Assembly (NCBI GenBank): GCA_029298735.1
Contig: JANSLP010000137.1
Location: 1 to 64,000, forward strand
Direction of reading: 5' to 3'
DNA from: Ophiostoma sp. CBS 140.51
Lineage: Eukaryota; Ascomycota; Sordariomycetes; Ophiostomatales; Ophiostomataceae
Length of the DNA stretch: 64,000 bases
This document shows, piece after piece, positions 11,811-23,899 of this stretch. The notes beneath the pieces are model-generated. The model was given only the letters and a program-made list of their open reading frames with translations. It was not told the DNA's origin and searched no databases. The first letter of the stretch is position 1; each line of letters starts with the position of its first letter. Made by a program: the position numbers and the translations under genes.

Positions 11811-14800
11811 GGAAGGTATGGACTACGAGTACACATACGTTTTCGTCGTTGGCCCTCACGCATCATGATCTCGCAGGGAACAACAATTCCAGAAAACAAG
11901 AAACCAGGATCATTACGAGCGATGCTGCACGGTGTCAGCCACCGCGTTTTCCCTTTTCTTCTATCGTCCTGGTGCAGAAGCTTCGACCCCATCGCCATTT
12001 CCTAGTTGGGCGAACGATACGTAGTCCAATGCCGATTTGGAAGAGGCTAATGGTGCTCTTTCCCGACATTTTGAATTGCACTCACACTCGTTTGCCCCTC
12101 TTGCTCCTTCCAACCCCGTAATGGCTTGCTCCGTGCAATCTTGCGGATACCATAGTCCTGCCCGGAACCCATGTCTTTCTTCGTCGTCCTGTTTACGCTT
12201 CTTCCCAATTGCCTCCTCCCCTTCTGCCCATTTCCTTGCTTCTTTGCCACGCTATCGACGGACCAAAGCCACGCCCAGGCCACGACCAGCAACGCGCACC
12301 CCGGATGCAATTCCGCCAGAAATAACCCGACCAGAGACCAGAAATAGCCCGCGCGCAGGTTGTATCTCTCCTAGGTCAAGCTTTAAAGTTGCTCGCCACA
12401 TGGTTTCCGGCCCAGGCTTTTCTGCCTCTCAGTCTCGTTTGCTATTCTTCAAGTCCTTGCAGATTACACGCACTATTCTGGCCGCTGCGGCACCATGATT
12501 GCTCCGTTATGCTCTTCTCCCCAACCCGAATAGGCTGCGGGGCCAGCCGTTCAGATGGGAGTGAGAATGCGCTTTCGTGCTTTCGTGATGGCGTATTACC
12601 TCTTGTGCGATACGGACCCAGAGACACTAGAGTTGTAGCAAAGGATTACGCCAAAGACAGGCATTCAATTTAAACGGCCTGCCGGAACGGAGGCTCGTGG
12701 GCCCTCCTCTCCTCTTCTGTCGTGCTCCGCGAGCTGCCGGACCACGTTTTTTGGAGTGTTGCTGATACGAATGTGTCAAATCAAACGAAGCGGAGACGCG
12801 AGCGTGGCAGCATGGCAATCCCATCTCACCTCGGAGAAGCCTCGTGGCAGTGGACGCACTAACGACCATGCTTCTGTGTTCGGCTCAAGAAACCACCGTC
12901 CTATTTTGTGGTGTGTGTCGCCTTGTCCCTTGTGCCATGTATTTGCTCTTGGGCAATTTCTTGTTTTGTCTGACCGCATCACTCAGGGTTGTCCTAATAC
13001 GGCGATTTCATGCTGCTGCCAGATGATCGCGTTCCACCATCCGCTTCTATGCCATCCAAGGCAATGATGTGCGATGGGGAACACGGTGAAACAAGAAAAC
13101 AATTCGCGGCCTGACCGTTTGCTGCCTTTTCTGGTCCCCTTCCATTGGTGAGTCAAGGATCTAAGGTTCTCATCCCAACACACTGATCCCAGATCCTCCA
13201 GTGTGAGCGTTTCTCAACTGAGCACGCGAAGGCACCGCAAAACAACCAAAAACACACGCTACAAACATGGCTTGCGGCTTGGGGTTGGTCAGATTTTACG
13301 ATACATCACCTCCGCCCCTTGCGTCGGACAGCTGAGTGTCGGCCTTCCCTCATCTTGTTTTGGTCAACGACGCTACAGCACAACGTGCAGCTGTAGCTAA
13401 CAAACTAGCACAACGCAGCTAATTTTATCGGCTGTGCCTGTTGCCCAATGACATCTCGTCCGCAACCTGTGGCACGGCCGTTATTGCAGCTCCACGACCT
13501 TCTTTCATGTCTTCCATGGCTTCCAAGCGCATGGCCGACACGATACTCCAACTTGGCACTCCCTTCCGCACTTCTACTTGTTGTATCCGTGCGTTCGACG
13601 TGTCTGCTGTGGACAGAGAACTTGGACATTTGTTAGACAGGCTGTCGTGAAACCGACAATACGAGGCCGGCACTGGTACCGGCACCGATAACAGCACCGG
13701 CAATACACAGCACCTTACCAACTGTGGCTCGGTCGTGGCAGTGGTCCTGGCGTGTGTAGCAACCCGCCGCCTGTGCCAGGGCATTGTGCCTGTTGGTGAG
13801 AAATTTTCATTGCTTGGGTTCCTGTTGGTTGGGACGAGCCAATGGCCCGAGGGTATGGCCACCGCAACGGCAACCTTGCTGTTGTACGACGTTCGGAAAA
13901 AGTGGCGGTCACACGATGCAAGGGCTCACCCCAGAATGTTCAAAATGACAAGAATATCTGATAACGAAAACAAGGGCACACCTTTAACAAGGTGATGACG
14001 AGAACAACAAGTGACACAGGTGACACTGAAGGAAAGCCTCGAGATGTCCCACCTTTGGCCACAAGGGGAAACAGACCGCGCCGCGTGCATGCTGCTCGGA
14101 AGATATCATGCACCCAAAGCTGCACGAAGCTGGCACCGTGAAATTATGGAGTTATGCATGCAAAAAAGACATTGGTGCAGCCATTGGCGCGGCTGTTCAG
14201 ATGCTTGCATTTAATTACTGCACGCTGCACAGCTCACTGGAAGCGTGCAAGTCGAACTGGCCTGGCACCTTGAAATGGAAGTCACAAATCAGTTTTCAGC
14301 CTTTCCATCTCGGACCTGACTTCTGCCCCTTGCCTCTTTCGCCTCTTTTTGCCTCTTCTCACATTTAAGCCCCTGAAATACGACGACAAGGGAAGGAAGA
14401 TGAGATATGCGATTCGAACAGGTCTCTTGTTTCTATTTGAGGCATCTTCGCCTTGCCTTTCTAGGGCTCGTCTCCCATCAAGGCGGGCGACATTTGTGCA
14501 CACAGACTGTTGCCTCCCAAGAGGACGGCGCTCGAACACACAAGAAATGGACAAGAAGCAGGCTTGGGAACCAGGGGAGAGAATGAGCAAGGTTGTCGAG
14601 AAGGGGGAAGCATCTCACACTTTTTGAAGATGCATGGCAAGAAGGATGCTCGTGGCTTGCTAGGGGGACCTGGCTCGGAGAACGGAGAAATTCTTGTGCT
14701 GCAAAACCTCTGAAGAAGGCACCTCACATCTTACCTTGTGCTGCTCTTGGCAAAAAGAAGCAACCCTAACGCACTAGTGCGTCCTGGCGTGCCTTACAGG

Positions 14801-15802
14801 GGTCGGGCTGCATGGCGGCAGGCATAGTGGGGGAAGGGAAGAGGGACTGAAAGAGAAAACAGGGGCTGCGAGAGACTTGTCTAACTTGTGAGGAACAAAA
14901 GACTGCGAGGAAGAGGATGAGATGACGGGGGCCGCACTTAGGCCCAAGAAGGGTAAAACGGTAGTCTTTTTGAGAAGGCCCGTCGTCAATGCACCCTTCA
15001 CCCCTGTCGATGTATTCTTCCTCTTTTAGCGTCTGTCCACTTTGCTTCTTTTTCTCGCGCCCTCTTTAATTTTTTCTTTATTCTTTATTCTTCTTGTGCC
15101 TGGTCTTTTTCGACAAAAGGCGATCGCAAAAAAGCTACTTTTGCGCCAGTCGTGCTAGACAGCTGTCAAATGCACATGTACAAGTACCTCGACATTGTAT
15201 GACTGACCCTCGCGGTTTTTGCAGCGGGTTGTGTGTCGAGCATCACAAGCATTTGAATTTCAAGATGTGAAAAATGAAGAAAGAACATCGCAATTGTAGC
15301 AAATGCAGTCTTTCAGCTTCTTCATAATGATACATATATGTACAGGAGTAAGAAAAAAAAAAGAGCTCCCACACTATGTACTTCTAACAACGGAGTAAAT
15401 AAGATGCTTTGAAAGACCGACCACTTACATCTCAGCTTTGAATGTTTCTCTCTTCTTGATATGACGATTGCATTAACAGGGCCTCTCTTCTTGCCACGCC
15501 GTACGAAATATTCACATTTAATATACACACAGAGTAATTCTGCATCCTTCCTCACGAGCCACAGACCACCGCTCGCCTCTTCCTTCCCTCCTCGTCCCGC
15601 TCCTTCCCTATATCGCCACATCCAACAGTTACCTGTCGACGCATCCCGTCCACCTGGGAAAGAGCGTCCCGAAATTCTCCTTTCTCCCAAATGTCGTCCC
15701 TTCCAACTTTGACATCGCTCGTTCCCAGAACGCCTGCCATCTTGCTTTTTGTCGGCGTTACCATCACGAGCACAATTTTACAGGCATAGGTGCAAGTACA
15801 GG

Positions 15803-15811
15803 TACTTCGTA
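15803..15811 (+). repeat. TACTTCGTA nonamer
   Basis: Lies just before the pyrimidine-rich region upstream of the scaffold-like gene. Confidence 0.4.
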
Positions 15812-15899
15812 TGATTGGGGTTATTAACGACTGGGATCGTTACTCCATCGGCCCTGGTGCTCCATCGCTCTTTCCTCTCCCCCCAAAATCAGGGGAAAA

Positions 15900-17190
15900 G
15901 GGCCACAACCCACCGACTTTGCACCGGCGCCAAACTACCAACCATCCATCCCCCTTCCCTTCCCAACGGTTGCCCGCTCCCAAACACCCGAGCCAGCGAA
16001 GACAGCTGAGCAACAAGCCACCCCCGTCGTTTTTCTTCTTTCTTTTCGGGCCCTTCTTTTTCTCTATTTTTTCTTTCTTCTAGCAGAGAAGACCCACGTT
16101 CTGGCGCAGCAGCAGGCCCTTTCCGCATCCCATTGACCAATCTGTTCTGCGCTTTCCTTCTGGGCCCTGGTCCCCTGAGTTTCCCTTGCTGGGTGCTGCT
16201 TGCCTCTTTCCCTCCTTGCTGCTCCTCCTCAGTTGTCACCTTGCTCGCAAGCTGCTCTTTCCTCGTTCTCACCTCACCTCTCTCTTTTCTTTCTTTTCCT
16301 TTTCCCTTCCTCTCCTGACCTTGTTCTCTTTTCTCGCCCTCACAGTCTCTCTTTCTGTTTTTCGTTTTGTTGTTTTGTTTCTCTCCTTTCACATCGCCAA
16401 CCTCGCAACTCGCGCATACCTTCTCACGAGCGCCGCACTCGCAAAAACGGTGGCACCCTCTTAAACAACCGCACACCCCTCTTTCGCACGACCTCTCAAG
16501 ACACAAAAACGGAGACACGGGACGGTCACCTCTCTTTCGCGCTCTCTCTCTCTCTCTTCTTCTCACGCCTCTCTTATCCTCTTAAAAAGGTATGTAAAAG
16601 TGCCCGTTGATTTCCCTCTCCCGTTCCCCTGATTCTCCTTTCTCTGCCGTCCTTTCTCTCCTCTTTCATTGTTCTTTACGTCAACGAGACCATCTTCAAC
16701 TTGCTGCGACGTTGGCCAGCGCAAGCGCACGAACACTCCTTCACAAGCGCGCACGACCAGCTGCATCCGCACAAACACACCCTCCTCTCTCTTGTTACTG
16801 GCGCTGGGTGCTTGACATCTCGTCGAGTTCCCCTTTTGCCTTCCCTTGACTTACACTCGATGCCACTGCACCCCTCCTCCTCTTCCTGTAGTGTTCGACC
16901 AAAAAGCGCACCGTCCGCGCACACCGACTGCGGCCTCTCGTTCTGTCTCTTTGACTCTGTCTTCTAACTCCGTCGGCTTGCAGAGTACCACTTGGCTTCT
17001 TTTCTCACCATATTCGTCTCTCTTTTATCGCCATTACGCCCGTCTCTCGCAAGCTCTCACTCGAACGACTGCTGATCGACCAACAGCCGCAACTGAACGC
17101 TCTGACCATCGAGTGTCTTTTATCCTGTTCATGATCGACGCACTCTCTTCCGCCTCCACCGTTTCTGCAACGATTTAAAGAACTGCCATG
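15900..17190 (+). promoter_or_regulatory. Pyrimidine-rich upstream region of the scaffold-like gene
   Basis: The plus strand is strongly C/T-rich from about 15.9 kb, including a (CT)n run near 16541-16556 and many TTCTTTTC blocks. Such tracts are common around transcription starts of filamentous fungal genes. The segment lies directly before the ATG-free leader at 17191-18259. The promoter or first non-coding exon of the downstream gene is therefore inferred to lie here. No TATA box stands out. Confidence 0.4.
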
Positions 17191-18259
17191 AACGCCACAC
17201 TTGTTTCCTCTCCAGTCGGCCCAGCATTGTCGATACAACAGCTCTGAAACAGGCTGCCCACCACCACCAGCACCACCCTACTCGCCCAAATTCTACTGCT
17301 TCCTCAAAGAGTTTTTATTCTTATTTTAATTCTTCTTCAACACCTCATCGCTTTTCAACCTTCGCTTCGCTGCACTGCGCATACTGCACGACAGTGAGTT
17401 GCGTACCGACAGGAACCGGTCAACCTATATCTGTGCCGTCCTCCTGCGTGCTTTGACGGTACCTGTTCATTCTCCATCCTTTCAATCCTCTCTTCTTGGG
17501 CGACTCGGCCACGATACCCCTGCTTCGAGTTCCGCACTCTTCTTTGTCTTTTCCCTCTCCGCCACGGGAAGGATAGCGTACCACACTTTCGAAAGCGGCC
17601 ATTCAGACCCCAAATATCGACCAAAGGATTGCCATTGTTTGCATACTTGATAGCCGGAGACGTAACTTGGCTTGCCTTTGGACGTGCGCACGAACACACA
17701 CGCGCATACGCACATACCCTCGCATTGAACAACCCTTGGGGGCAAAAAGAAAACAGCAGACGACCCAGACGAAAGGAGGATCTCCCAGTCTTGATTTTGT
17801 CTGTCACTGTTGATCCCCCAGAAAATCTCAACGGTGAGGCCCTTTCCCTACATCATCACAAATTCATATTACATACCCACCCCCTTTTCCACCACCACCA
17901 TCACCACAAACAACACACAACGAGAGCAGCAAGCAAGCAGCAGCAGCAGAAGCAACGACAACGACGACACAGCCATCAAAGCAGAAACAAAGCCGAAGAA
18001 TCAAATACCGACGTCAAAACACCCGACAGCCGACGACATACACACGGACTAGCTCTTTTTTTTTTTGAATCCGCCATCAACAAAGCACTTTACTGAATAT
18101 TGTTCGAAACATATAGACGCTACTTCGCTCGATACCTCTTCTTTCTTTCTCTCACCCAATATCTTTACCGTCGCCTGGCACCTCTTTCTTTGGAAAAGGA
18201 AAGCCGAGCCTTGAAAATTTCAACAACCTTAAATCCAACCGGCGAGCAACTCATTCCAC
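17191..18259 (+). promoter_or_regulatory. ATG-free 1.07-kb probable 5' leader
   Basis: No ATG occurs on the plus strand in any frame between the ATG at 17188-17190 and the start codon at 18260; about 17 would be expected by chance. Such depletion is the signature of a scanned 5' untranslated leader, so the transcript probably starts near or before 17.2 kb. A good donor-like site (GTGAGT, about 17395) could allow a leader intron. The segment holds CAG/CAA- and CCA-rich stretches (17870-17960) and a T run at about 18056-18066. Confidence 0.55.
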
Positions 18260-21200
18260 ATGTTCTTTCGATCGAACAAGTCATCCAACGGCTTGAGCAA
18301 GGAGAAGCGCTTTAGAGACGGCGAAATTTCATCCACCGCACTTCGCGATCTTGGTCTGCTCTCCCCGACCAAGCTCCAGCCCCAGAGCCCTAGCTGGAGG
18401 GGCGACTACGACCGTCCAACTTACTCGAGTGCCGGACGCTCTACTACGTCCTTCACGGGCTCGTCGATATATCCTGAGAAGAGTAAGACGACCTCTTCTT
18501 AAAGCACCTACCTGCTTCTATAACATCACCGCCGCATTTCCTTCGAACATTGCCCACTGCTGCTTGCCTCACATCTGTTGCTTTTACCACAACCTGATTT
18601 TCCTATTCTCTGCGCTTCGGCGTCTCTTTGCTTTGTTTTGATTTATGAAGTATTTTTAAGAGACTGTCCCACTAACATTGATAACCTCCCAGATTCATCT
18701 ATTTCAGGCGGCAACTTTGGTGCGCCGTCCTACCATTCATCAGCATCTATTGCGTCTACCATATCTCGTGAAGCTCCTTCGGGGAGACACTTGACAACCA
18801 TGACATCAGACCGGAGTCGTACCCGGCGGGAACGCACATTTGTCGGCAGCGAATGTGCTGTCTGCGAGGAGCCTTTGGAGCATACTCTCCGCGGCGAGCG
18901 CATCCTGCAGTTCTCTTGCACACACGTCTCACACGAGGCGTGCTTCTACGAGTTCATTCGCGAGTTCGAATCACAGTACTGCCCAACATGCAATGCTCCA
19001 TTGCATCTTGACACAAGTCGCGGTGGCAACGTACTTGATATTGGTATGTTTCCTGCCATACTTTACAATATGGGCTCCAGCCATTCCGCATCTTAGTTAC
19101 TAACATATTCTCAGAGAAAATTACCAACCTGGTAAGGTCAGTATCGGTTGCCGACACACGCTCTATTACTACTGGCACACCGACGCCAAATTGGGATGAG
19201 CAGACGACGCGCCCGCCAAGTCGGGGCTCGAACCAACGTCCGGCCGTTATGAGCACAAGCAGCGCTGGTATGAGCACCGTCCACCACAACCACAACAACC
19301 ACAACAACCCTCGTGACAGCACGCGCGACAGCACCCGGGAGAGTGGCCGCGACAGCTCAGCCAGAGGCAGCTACCGCGATCGAGAACGAGAGCGTGAACG
19401 GGAGCCTTCTGTTGACCGCTATGTCAGCGGCGCCAACTCAAGGCACGGCCGCAGCGACAGTGAGGCTACCGGCGTCGCATCCTCAGGGGGCTATCCTGAG
19501 ACGACCCAGAGCGGCGGTCCCCGGCGTGCGCACGACTACGACGTGCAGGCAATGGAGACAACACTGGCCAGCCCACGCACAATCACGCGCAACCCTATCC
19601 CGGCGCCTACGGTCACCGTTCGTTCCGAATTCCCGACGATCAGCCGGTCACGACAACAGCAGACTCTGACATGCCTTATCACGATCGAGGTGCCCGACTG
19701 CAAATGGCGTGCTGACCCAGAAGATCTGCAATCAAGCAGCTCTGGAACGCCACAACTGCCTCCTCCTAGCACATCTCGCAACACAAATGGTGACGAGAAT
19801 TTTGGCCGCCAATCATCACCCGAGCGCCCGGCACCACGTTTCTACCCCTACGAGTCTCCCGAAGTTCTCGAGGAGATGACAGAAAACCTGCGCAACCGTG
19901 TGGACAACTGGCATGGCCTCGACTTCAGCCGTTTTGGCAAACTGCGCCTTTACGGCACACTCCGCGTTGGCAAGGACAAGGTGTCGTGGCAGGAGCTTGA
20001 GTGTTTCCTCTTTGCTGAGATGCTTATTTGCGTCAAGGAGAAAAAGAACTCAGGTAATGCCACACCTGCCTCGCAGCAGCAGCACTGGGAGGAGACGAAC
20101 GGCGCCCCTGTTCGCAAGACGACTCGTTGCACACTGAAGGGTTCTATCCTGATCAAGAAGCACCTGAACGAGGTCACGGAGACCGGCACCATCGACGAGA
20201 ATGTCCTGACACTCAGCCTGTCTGTGGCAGAGCTTCCTCAGTTCCATCTTCGTTTCGACAACCGTAACCAGCTCAAGCTCTGGCAGCAGGCACTGCTTGA
20301 CCTGAACGCCATCGAGACATCGCCTGTGCGCAGCCCTGCGTACGACCGTGGCGAGTTCTCGGAGACAGAAGAGGAGGACTGGCAGCAACGCACACCCGGC
20401 AGCAGCCGCCCGCAGCGTGTGTCGTCTCTCGCATCGTCTTGGGGCGGGAACAAGTCTATTACTACGGCTGCTACCGAGTACACTAGCTACACCAAGAGTC
20501 CGCTCACTCCGGCGCCAACAGCATCGATCCATGTGCCGATTGATGTCGTTGTCGTTGTTCCTATTTCCTCGTCCATGCAGGGTGTGAAGATCAACCTGGT
20601 CCGTGATGCCCTCCGCTTCATGGTACACACCCTTGGCGAGCGTGACCGCATGGGTCTTGTCACCTTTGGTTCTGGTGGCGGCGGTGTTCCTGTTGTGGGC
20701 ATGACCACCAAGTCGTGGCCAGGTTGGAGCGGCGTCTTGTCCTCGATCAAGCCAGTGGGCCAGAAGAGCCACCGGGCGGACGTTGTCGAGGGTGCCAATG
20801 TTGCCATGGACCTGCTTATGCAGCGCAAGTACAACAACCCCATTGCAACGATTATGCTCATCAGCGATGCATCGACCTCGGATGCCGATAGCGTGGACTT
20901 TGTTGTGTCGCGTGCCGAGGCAGCGAAGATCACGATTCACTCGTTTGGTCTGGGTATGACGCACAAGCCGGACACGATGATTGAGCTGTCAACACGCACA
21001 AAGGCCTCGTACACGTATGTCAAGGACTGGATGATGCTGCGTGAGTGCTTGGCAGGCTGCCTCGGGTCGATGCAGACTCTGTCTCACCAGAACGTCAAGC
21101 TTAAGCTCAAGCTGCCCGAGGGCTCACCAGCCAAGTTCCACAAGATCAGTGGTGCACTGCAGATCACGAAGCGTGCCACGGGCCGCGATGCAGAGGCACT

Positions 21201-22197
21201 GATGGGTGACCTGCGCTTCGGTGACAAGCGTGACATCCTGGTGCAGCTTGTTATCCTCCCTGACAACTCTTCACAAGAGCAGCTGCCCCAGGATGCATGG
21301 GAGACGATCGTCTCCGGACTGGAGGCTCTTGGTGGCCCCGTGGACCAGGACGAACCTCGTACTGTGTCTGTTGAGGAGGTGCCTCTTATTCAGGCCGACC
21401 TGAGCTGGGGTGATATCCTGCGTGACGGCACCGTGGTCCAGATGCCGCGGCCGTCGCTCCTGGCGATCACCATGCTCCCTCCGACAAGCCAACACAAGTC
21501 ACGGTCATGGCAGAACACACCACCCATTCCTCCTCACCCAAGCATTGTGCAGCGCCGGATGGAGCTGCTTACGTCCGACATGCTTACCCGTGCGTTGACA
21601 TTGGTCAGCCGTGGCCAGCACGAGCGTGCTCACACCCTCCTCAACGAGACCCGGTCTATCCTAAAGGGTCTGGGCAAGGGCGGTCTACCGCCTGTCCCTC
21701 CTCTGCCTGGCACCGGCAAGAACGGTGGCACCTCGGTTCCTACGACACCTCATCCGGGCAGCGAAGGCTCGCCTATTATGCAGATCGGCACACCCGACCG
21801 CAAGCACACACCATCGCCCACGGCATCGGCAACTTCCGTGACGGCATCTGGCTTCCCGCTGTCGAATGCCATGCTCCCTCGCACCCGGTCCAACGACGCT
21901 CTGGGCAACGGTATGGGCACGACGGCCGGCATTGATGCCAAGACAGTGGCCGCTCTCGACGCCGAGCTCGAGGCCAGCCTCGAGTGGATCAACCATCCGG
22001 CCGTCTTCGGCCGTGACAGCCGTAAGGCGGTGCTCCAGGCCATTGGCGTGATCAGCTCGCAGCGCGCATTCACGTTCCGCACGCCGATCGAGGGCCTCTG
22101 GGCCAACCGTGTGACGGGTGTCAAGAAGCTGACGGAGAAAAGCCGCGAATGGCGCGAAGAGGGCGGCGGTGAGGGCGGCATCATGGAGGAGGCATAG
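18260..22197 (+). CDS. RING-H2 / PH / vWA protein, Ste5/Far1-like scaffold architecture
   Basis: Three exons (18260-18482, 18693-19043, 19115-22197) give 1218 residues. Donors are GTAAGA and GTATGT. Branch points CTAAC precede both acceptors. Domains in order: a RING-H2 finger at about 129-174 (CAVC, then C-x-H-x2-H-x2-C, then CPTC); a Ser/Arg/Asn-rich linker; a PH-like domain at about 460-590 (starts FGKLRLYGTLRVGKDKV, ends LKLWQQALLDL); a vWA domain at about 665-845; then a Pro/Gly-rich and helical C-terminus. The metal-site motif of the vWA is PISSS where DxSxS is expected, so metal binding is unlikely. The RING-PH-vWA order is that of yeast Ste5 and Far1, which tether Gbeta-gamma and the MAPK cascade at the membrane. 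A role as pheromone/fusion MAPK scaffold or as a ubiquitin ligase is inferred. Plant RING-vWA proteins are the other analogy. Confidence 0.85.
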
Positions 22198-22728
22198 AAT
22201 GCCTCTTCAACATATGGTCGATTTTTGCCCATAATCCCAAACGGACGAGACGAACCAGCCAGTCGAGCGATATTAATACCGCATGAACATGCGAAAGGAT
22301 GGGGCGGCTTATCCAAATGGACTGGCCGCCTCTCTACCTTCACGCAACGCCTCTTGCATACGACGAAACGCCGTTTATACATTTGCTTTGTTTTTACCTA
22401 CCCACTTGTCGGAGTTCAGACGATGTTTCTGTTTCATGTCATTCCTTTTTTTGTGTTTTCATTTACCTGTCTTTTTTGTTTATGATTAACAAATACCTCC
22501 CGCTGTACGGCTCTATGTATGCTCATTTTTTGTATGGAGAAGAAAGAAGAAAAAAGCGGGTGCTGCTTTATTTTGTTCGCTCTTGGTTTTTTGGTCTTTT
22601 TGGTCTTTTGGCATGTCTTCCTATTATCTGTTATATTTATACGCGGAGAACGGAGAGAAAAGGGGCGCCAGCCCTTGTTTACTGTATATTCGAGAAGATA
22701 CCTATTTTTCTGGTTGTGGTTTGTTTTT

Positions 22729-22761
22729 ATTCCTGTCATATTCCTGTCATATTCTTGTCAT
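22729..22761. repeat. 3 x 11-nt tandem repeat
   Basis: ATTCCTGTCAT twice and ATTCTTGTCAT once, in the 3' flank of the scaffold-like gene. Confidence 0.6.
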
Positions 22762-22881
22762 GGCCATTCCCCTTTGGCAGTCCCTAACTGTCGAGAAAGC
22801 TTTCTTGTTTTTATATAGCCCAAGTCATGTTGTCTACACTTACGATGGCTTTTTGTGAATTTCTTTTTGGCAAGCTTCTTG

Positions 22882-22890
22882 TACTCCGTA
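22882..22890 (+). repeat. TACTCCGTA nonamer
   Basis: Followed 20 bp later by the one-mismatch copy TATTCCGTA (22902-22910). Confidence 0.4.
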
Positions 22891-23263
22891 CGTTGCCATC
22901 GTATTCCGTATTACTTGTGTTTTGAACACATCCCACGCGACACCAAGCAGTCATCCGCTCGGAAACACGCGGCTGAAGAGAGAATGAATCTATTACGTAC
23001 AGAACATCTAAAGCGGCACAATACATTTAAAATGCATTCCCGTTGACAGTTTCTCTGGGGTCTGGATAACGCCGAAAGGCGCCACAGTATTTACGATCGA
23101 GACCACCGACGAGCGCAACGGTTTATCATTCTAGACTTTCATTCTTAGATTGTAAGATGTGCGTATTGATGCCAGTGGCGTCCGATATGCAGAGAATATG
23201 GACTGCTTTTAGAAACGTTTCGGAGATGTCTGCGGCTCAAGATCGCATCTTTCACCGTGCAAA

Positions 23264-23272
23264 ATCAGATAA
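23264..23272 (+). promoter_or_regulatory. SreA/SRE-type GATA site (ATCAGATAA)
   Basis: A perfect match to ATCWGATAA, the extended GATA consensus bound by the iron-responsive repressors SreA, SRE and Urbs1 of filamentous fungi. It lies 2.6 kb upstream of the start codon of the SIT-type transporter and, allowing for a long leader, perhaps 1.5-2 kb from its transcription start. Function is inferred from the match and the neighbour. About one such match is expected by chance in a window this size. Confidence 0.4.
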
Positions 23273-23791
23273 AGGCCCGCTGGATGACTTCCTCTTTCAG
23301 AGCCTCACTGACCCGTAACTGTAAGCTATCAGGTAGTCTGAGCTGGTAGATAGCAAGTGCGAAAGGGGGAAAATGCGACGTGCAAAGCGGTGCTCGTTTT
23401 CTTCCTCAATCTTTTCCTCCTGCCACATTGGGCTTGTTGGAGCGGCTGATGCCCTTGAAGTCTGTCTGGTTAGCGCCCTTTCAGTGTCGAATATATGCAC
23501 TGTGCGGCTCCTTCGCGCACGTTCAGAGGAGGGGAGGCTAAAACGTCTGACTAGACAAACTTTCCCGCGTGAATAGGGGACTTACGAGAGACAAAAAGCA
23601 CTTCAAAACAGCCAGACAGTCAGAATAAAGAACAAAGAATCGCTTGGCAAAGCCGCACGGAATCGCTAAGCCTTTGTACAAGAAATGTACTTTTCGCCAA
23701 CGGTGGCCAACACGAGCAAGTTTGGACAGGAAACTGGCTCGAAATAGCCCTGTCCCTCCCGTGAAAAAGAACCTTGAGAAAATTATCAGTT

Positions 23792-23800
23792 TTATCAGAT
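23792..23800 (-). promoter_or_regulatory. Second SreA/SRE-type GATA site (ATCTGATAA on minus)
   Basis: The plus strand reads TTATCAGAT, the reverse complement of ATCTGATAA. It is 520 bp from the first site and 2.1 kb upstream of the SIT-type transporter start. Ten bases further on is a CCAAT pentamer. Repressor sites paired with CCAAT-complex sites are the usual arrangement in fungal iron-uptake promoters. I did not find the full CSAAT-N12-RWT HapX motif here. Confidence 0.42.
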
Positions 23801-23809
23801 CATCTCCCG

Positions 23810-23814
23810 CCAAT
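23810..23814 (+). promoter_or_regulatory. CCAAT box next to the GATA site
   Basis: CCAAT within CGCCAATCAG. It is a candidate site for the CCAAT-binding complex, of interest only because it lies ten bases from the second iron-type GATA site. Five bases alone are weak evidence. Confidence 0.25.
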
Positions 23815-23899
23815 CAGCAGATGTCCTTCCATCGGTCGCCGTTGCGAAAAGAATGAAAGAATATACGAAGCAACGGTAATTGGAAATGCAAACACCCAT

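Larger units (their letters stand above)
1..15900. other. Gene-free region, left part
   Basis: About 16 kb in which I find no convincing protein or RNA gene on either strand. Reading frames are short, lack fungal codon bias, and match no family I know. One 367-codon ATG-started frame on the minus strand (10707-11810) is listed separately. The region carries isolated structure listed elsewhere: TACTCCGTA/TACTTCGTA nonamers, a 13-bp hairpin at 9625-9658, an inverted-repeat cluster at 3078-3106, a 15-nt direct repeat near 8.1 kb and small tandem duplications. I looked for tRNA B-box sequences and for conserved 5S or U6 blocks and saw none. Non-coding transcripts cannot be excluded. Confidence 0.6.
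22198..23200. other. Intergenic: 3' flank of scaffold-like gene
   Basis: No gene seen. T-rich sequence downstream of the stop probably contains the 3' UTR and polyadenylation region. It holds a 3 x 11-nt tandem repeat (22729-22761) and a TACTCCGTA nonamer at 22882 followed by the variant TATTCCGTA at 22902. Confidence 0.5.

Noticed and set aside
13956..13964. ATCTGATAA, a third iron-GATA match
   Set aside because: No gene nearby; consistent with the one match expected by chance.
20050..20964. 304-codon minus-strand frame
   Set aside because: Antisense shadow of the vWA/PH coding exon.
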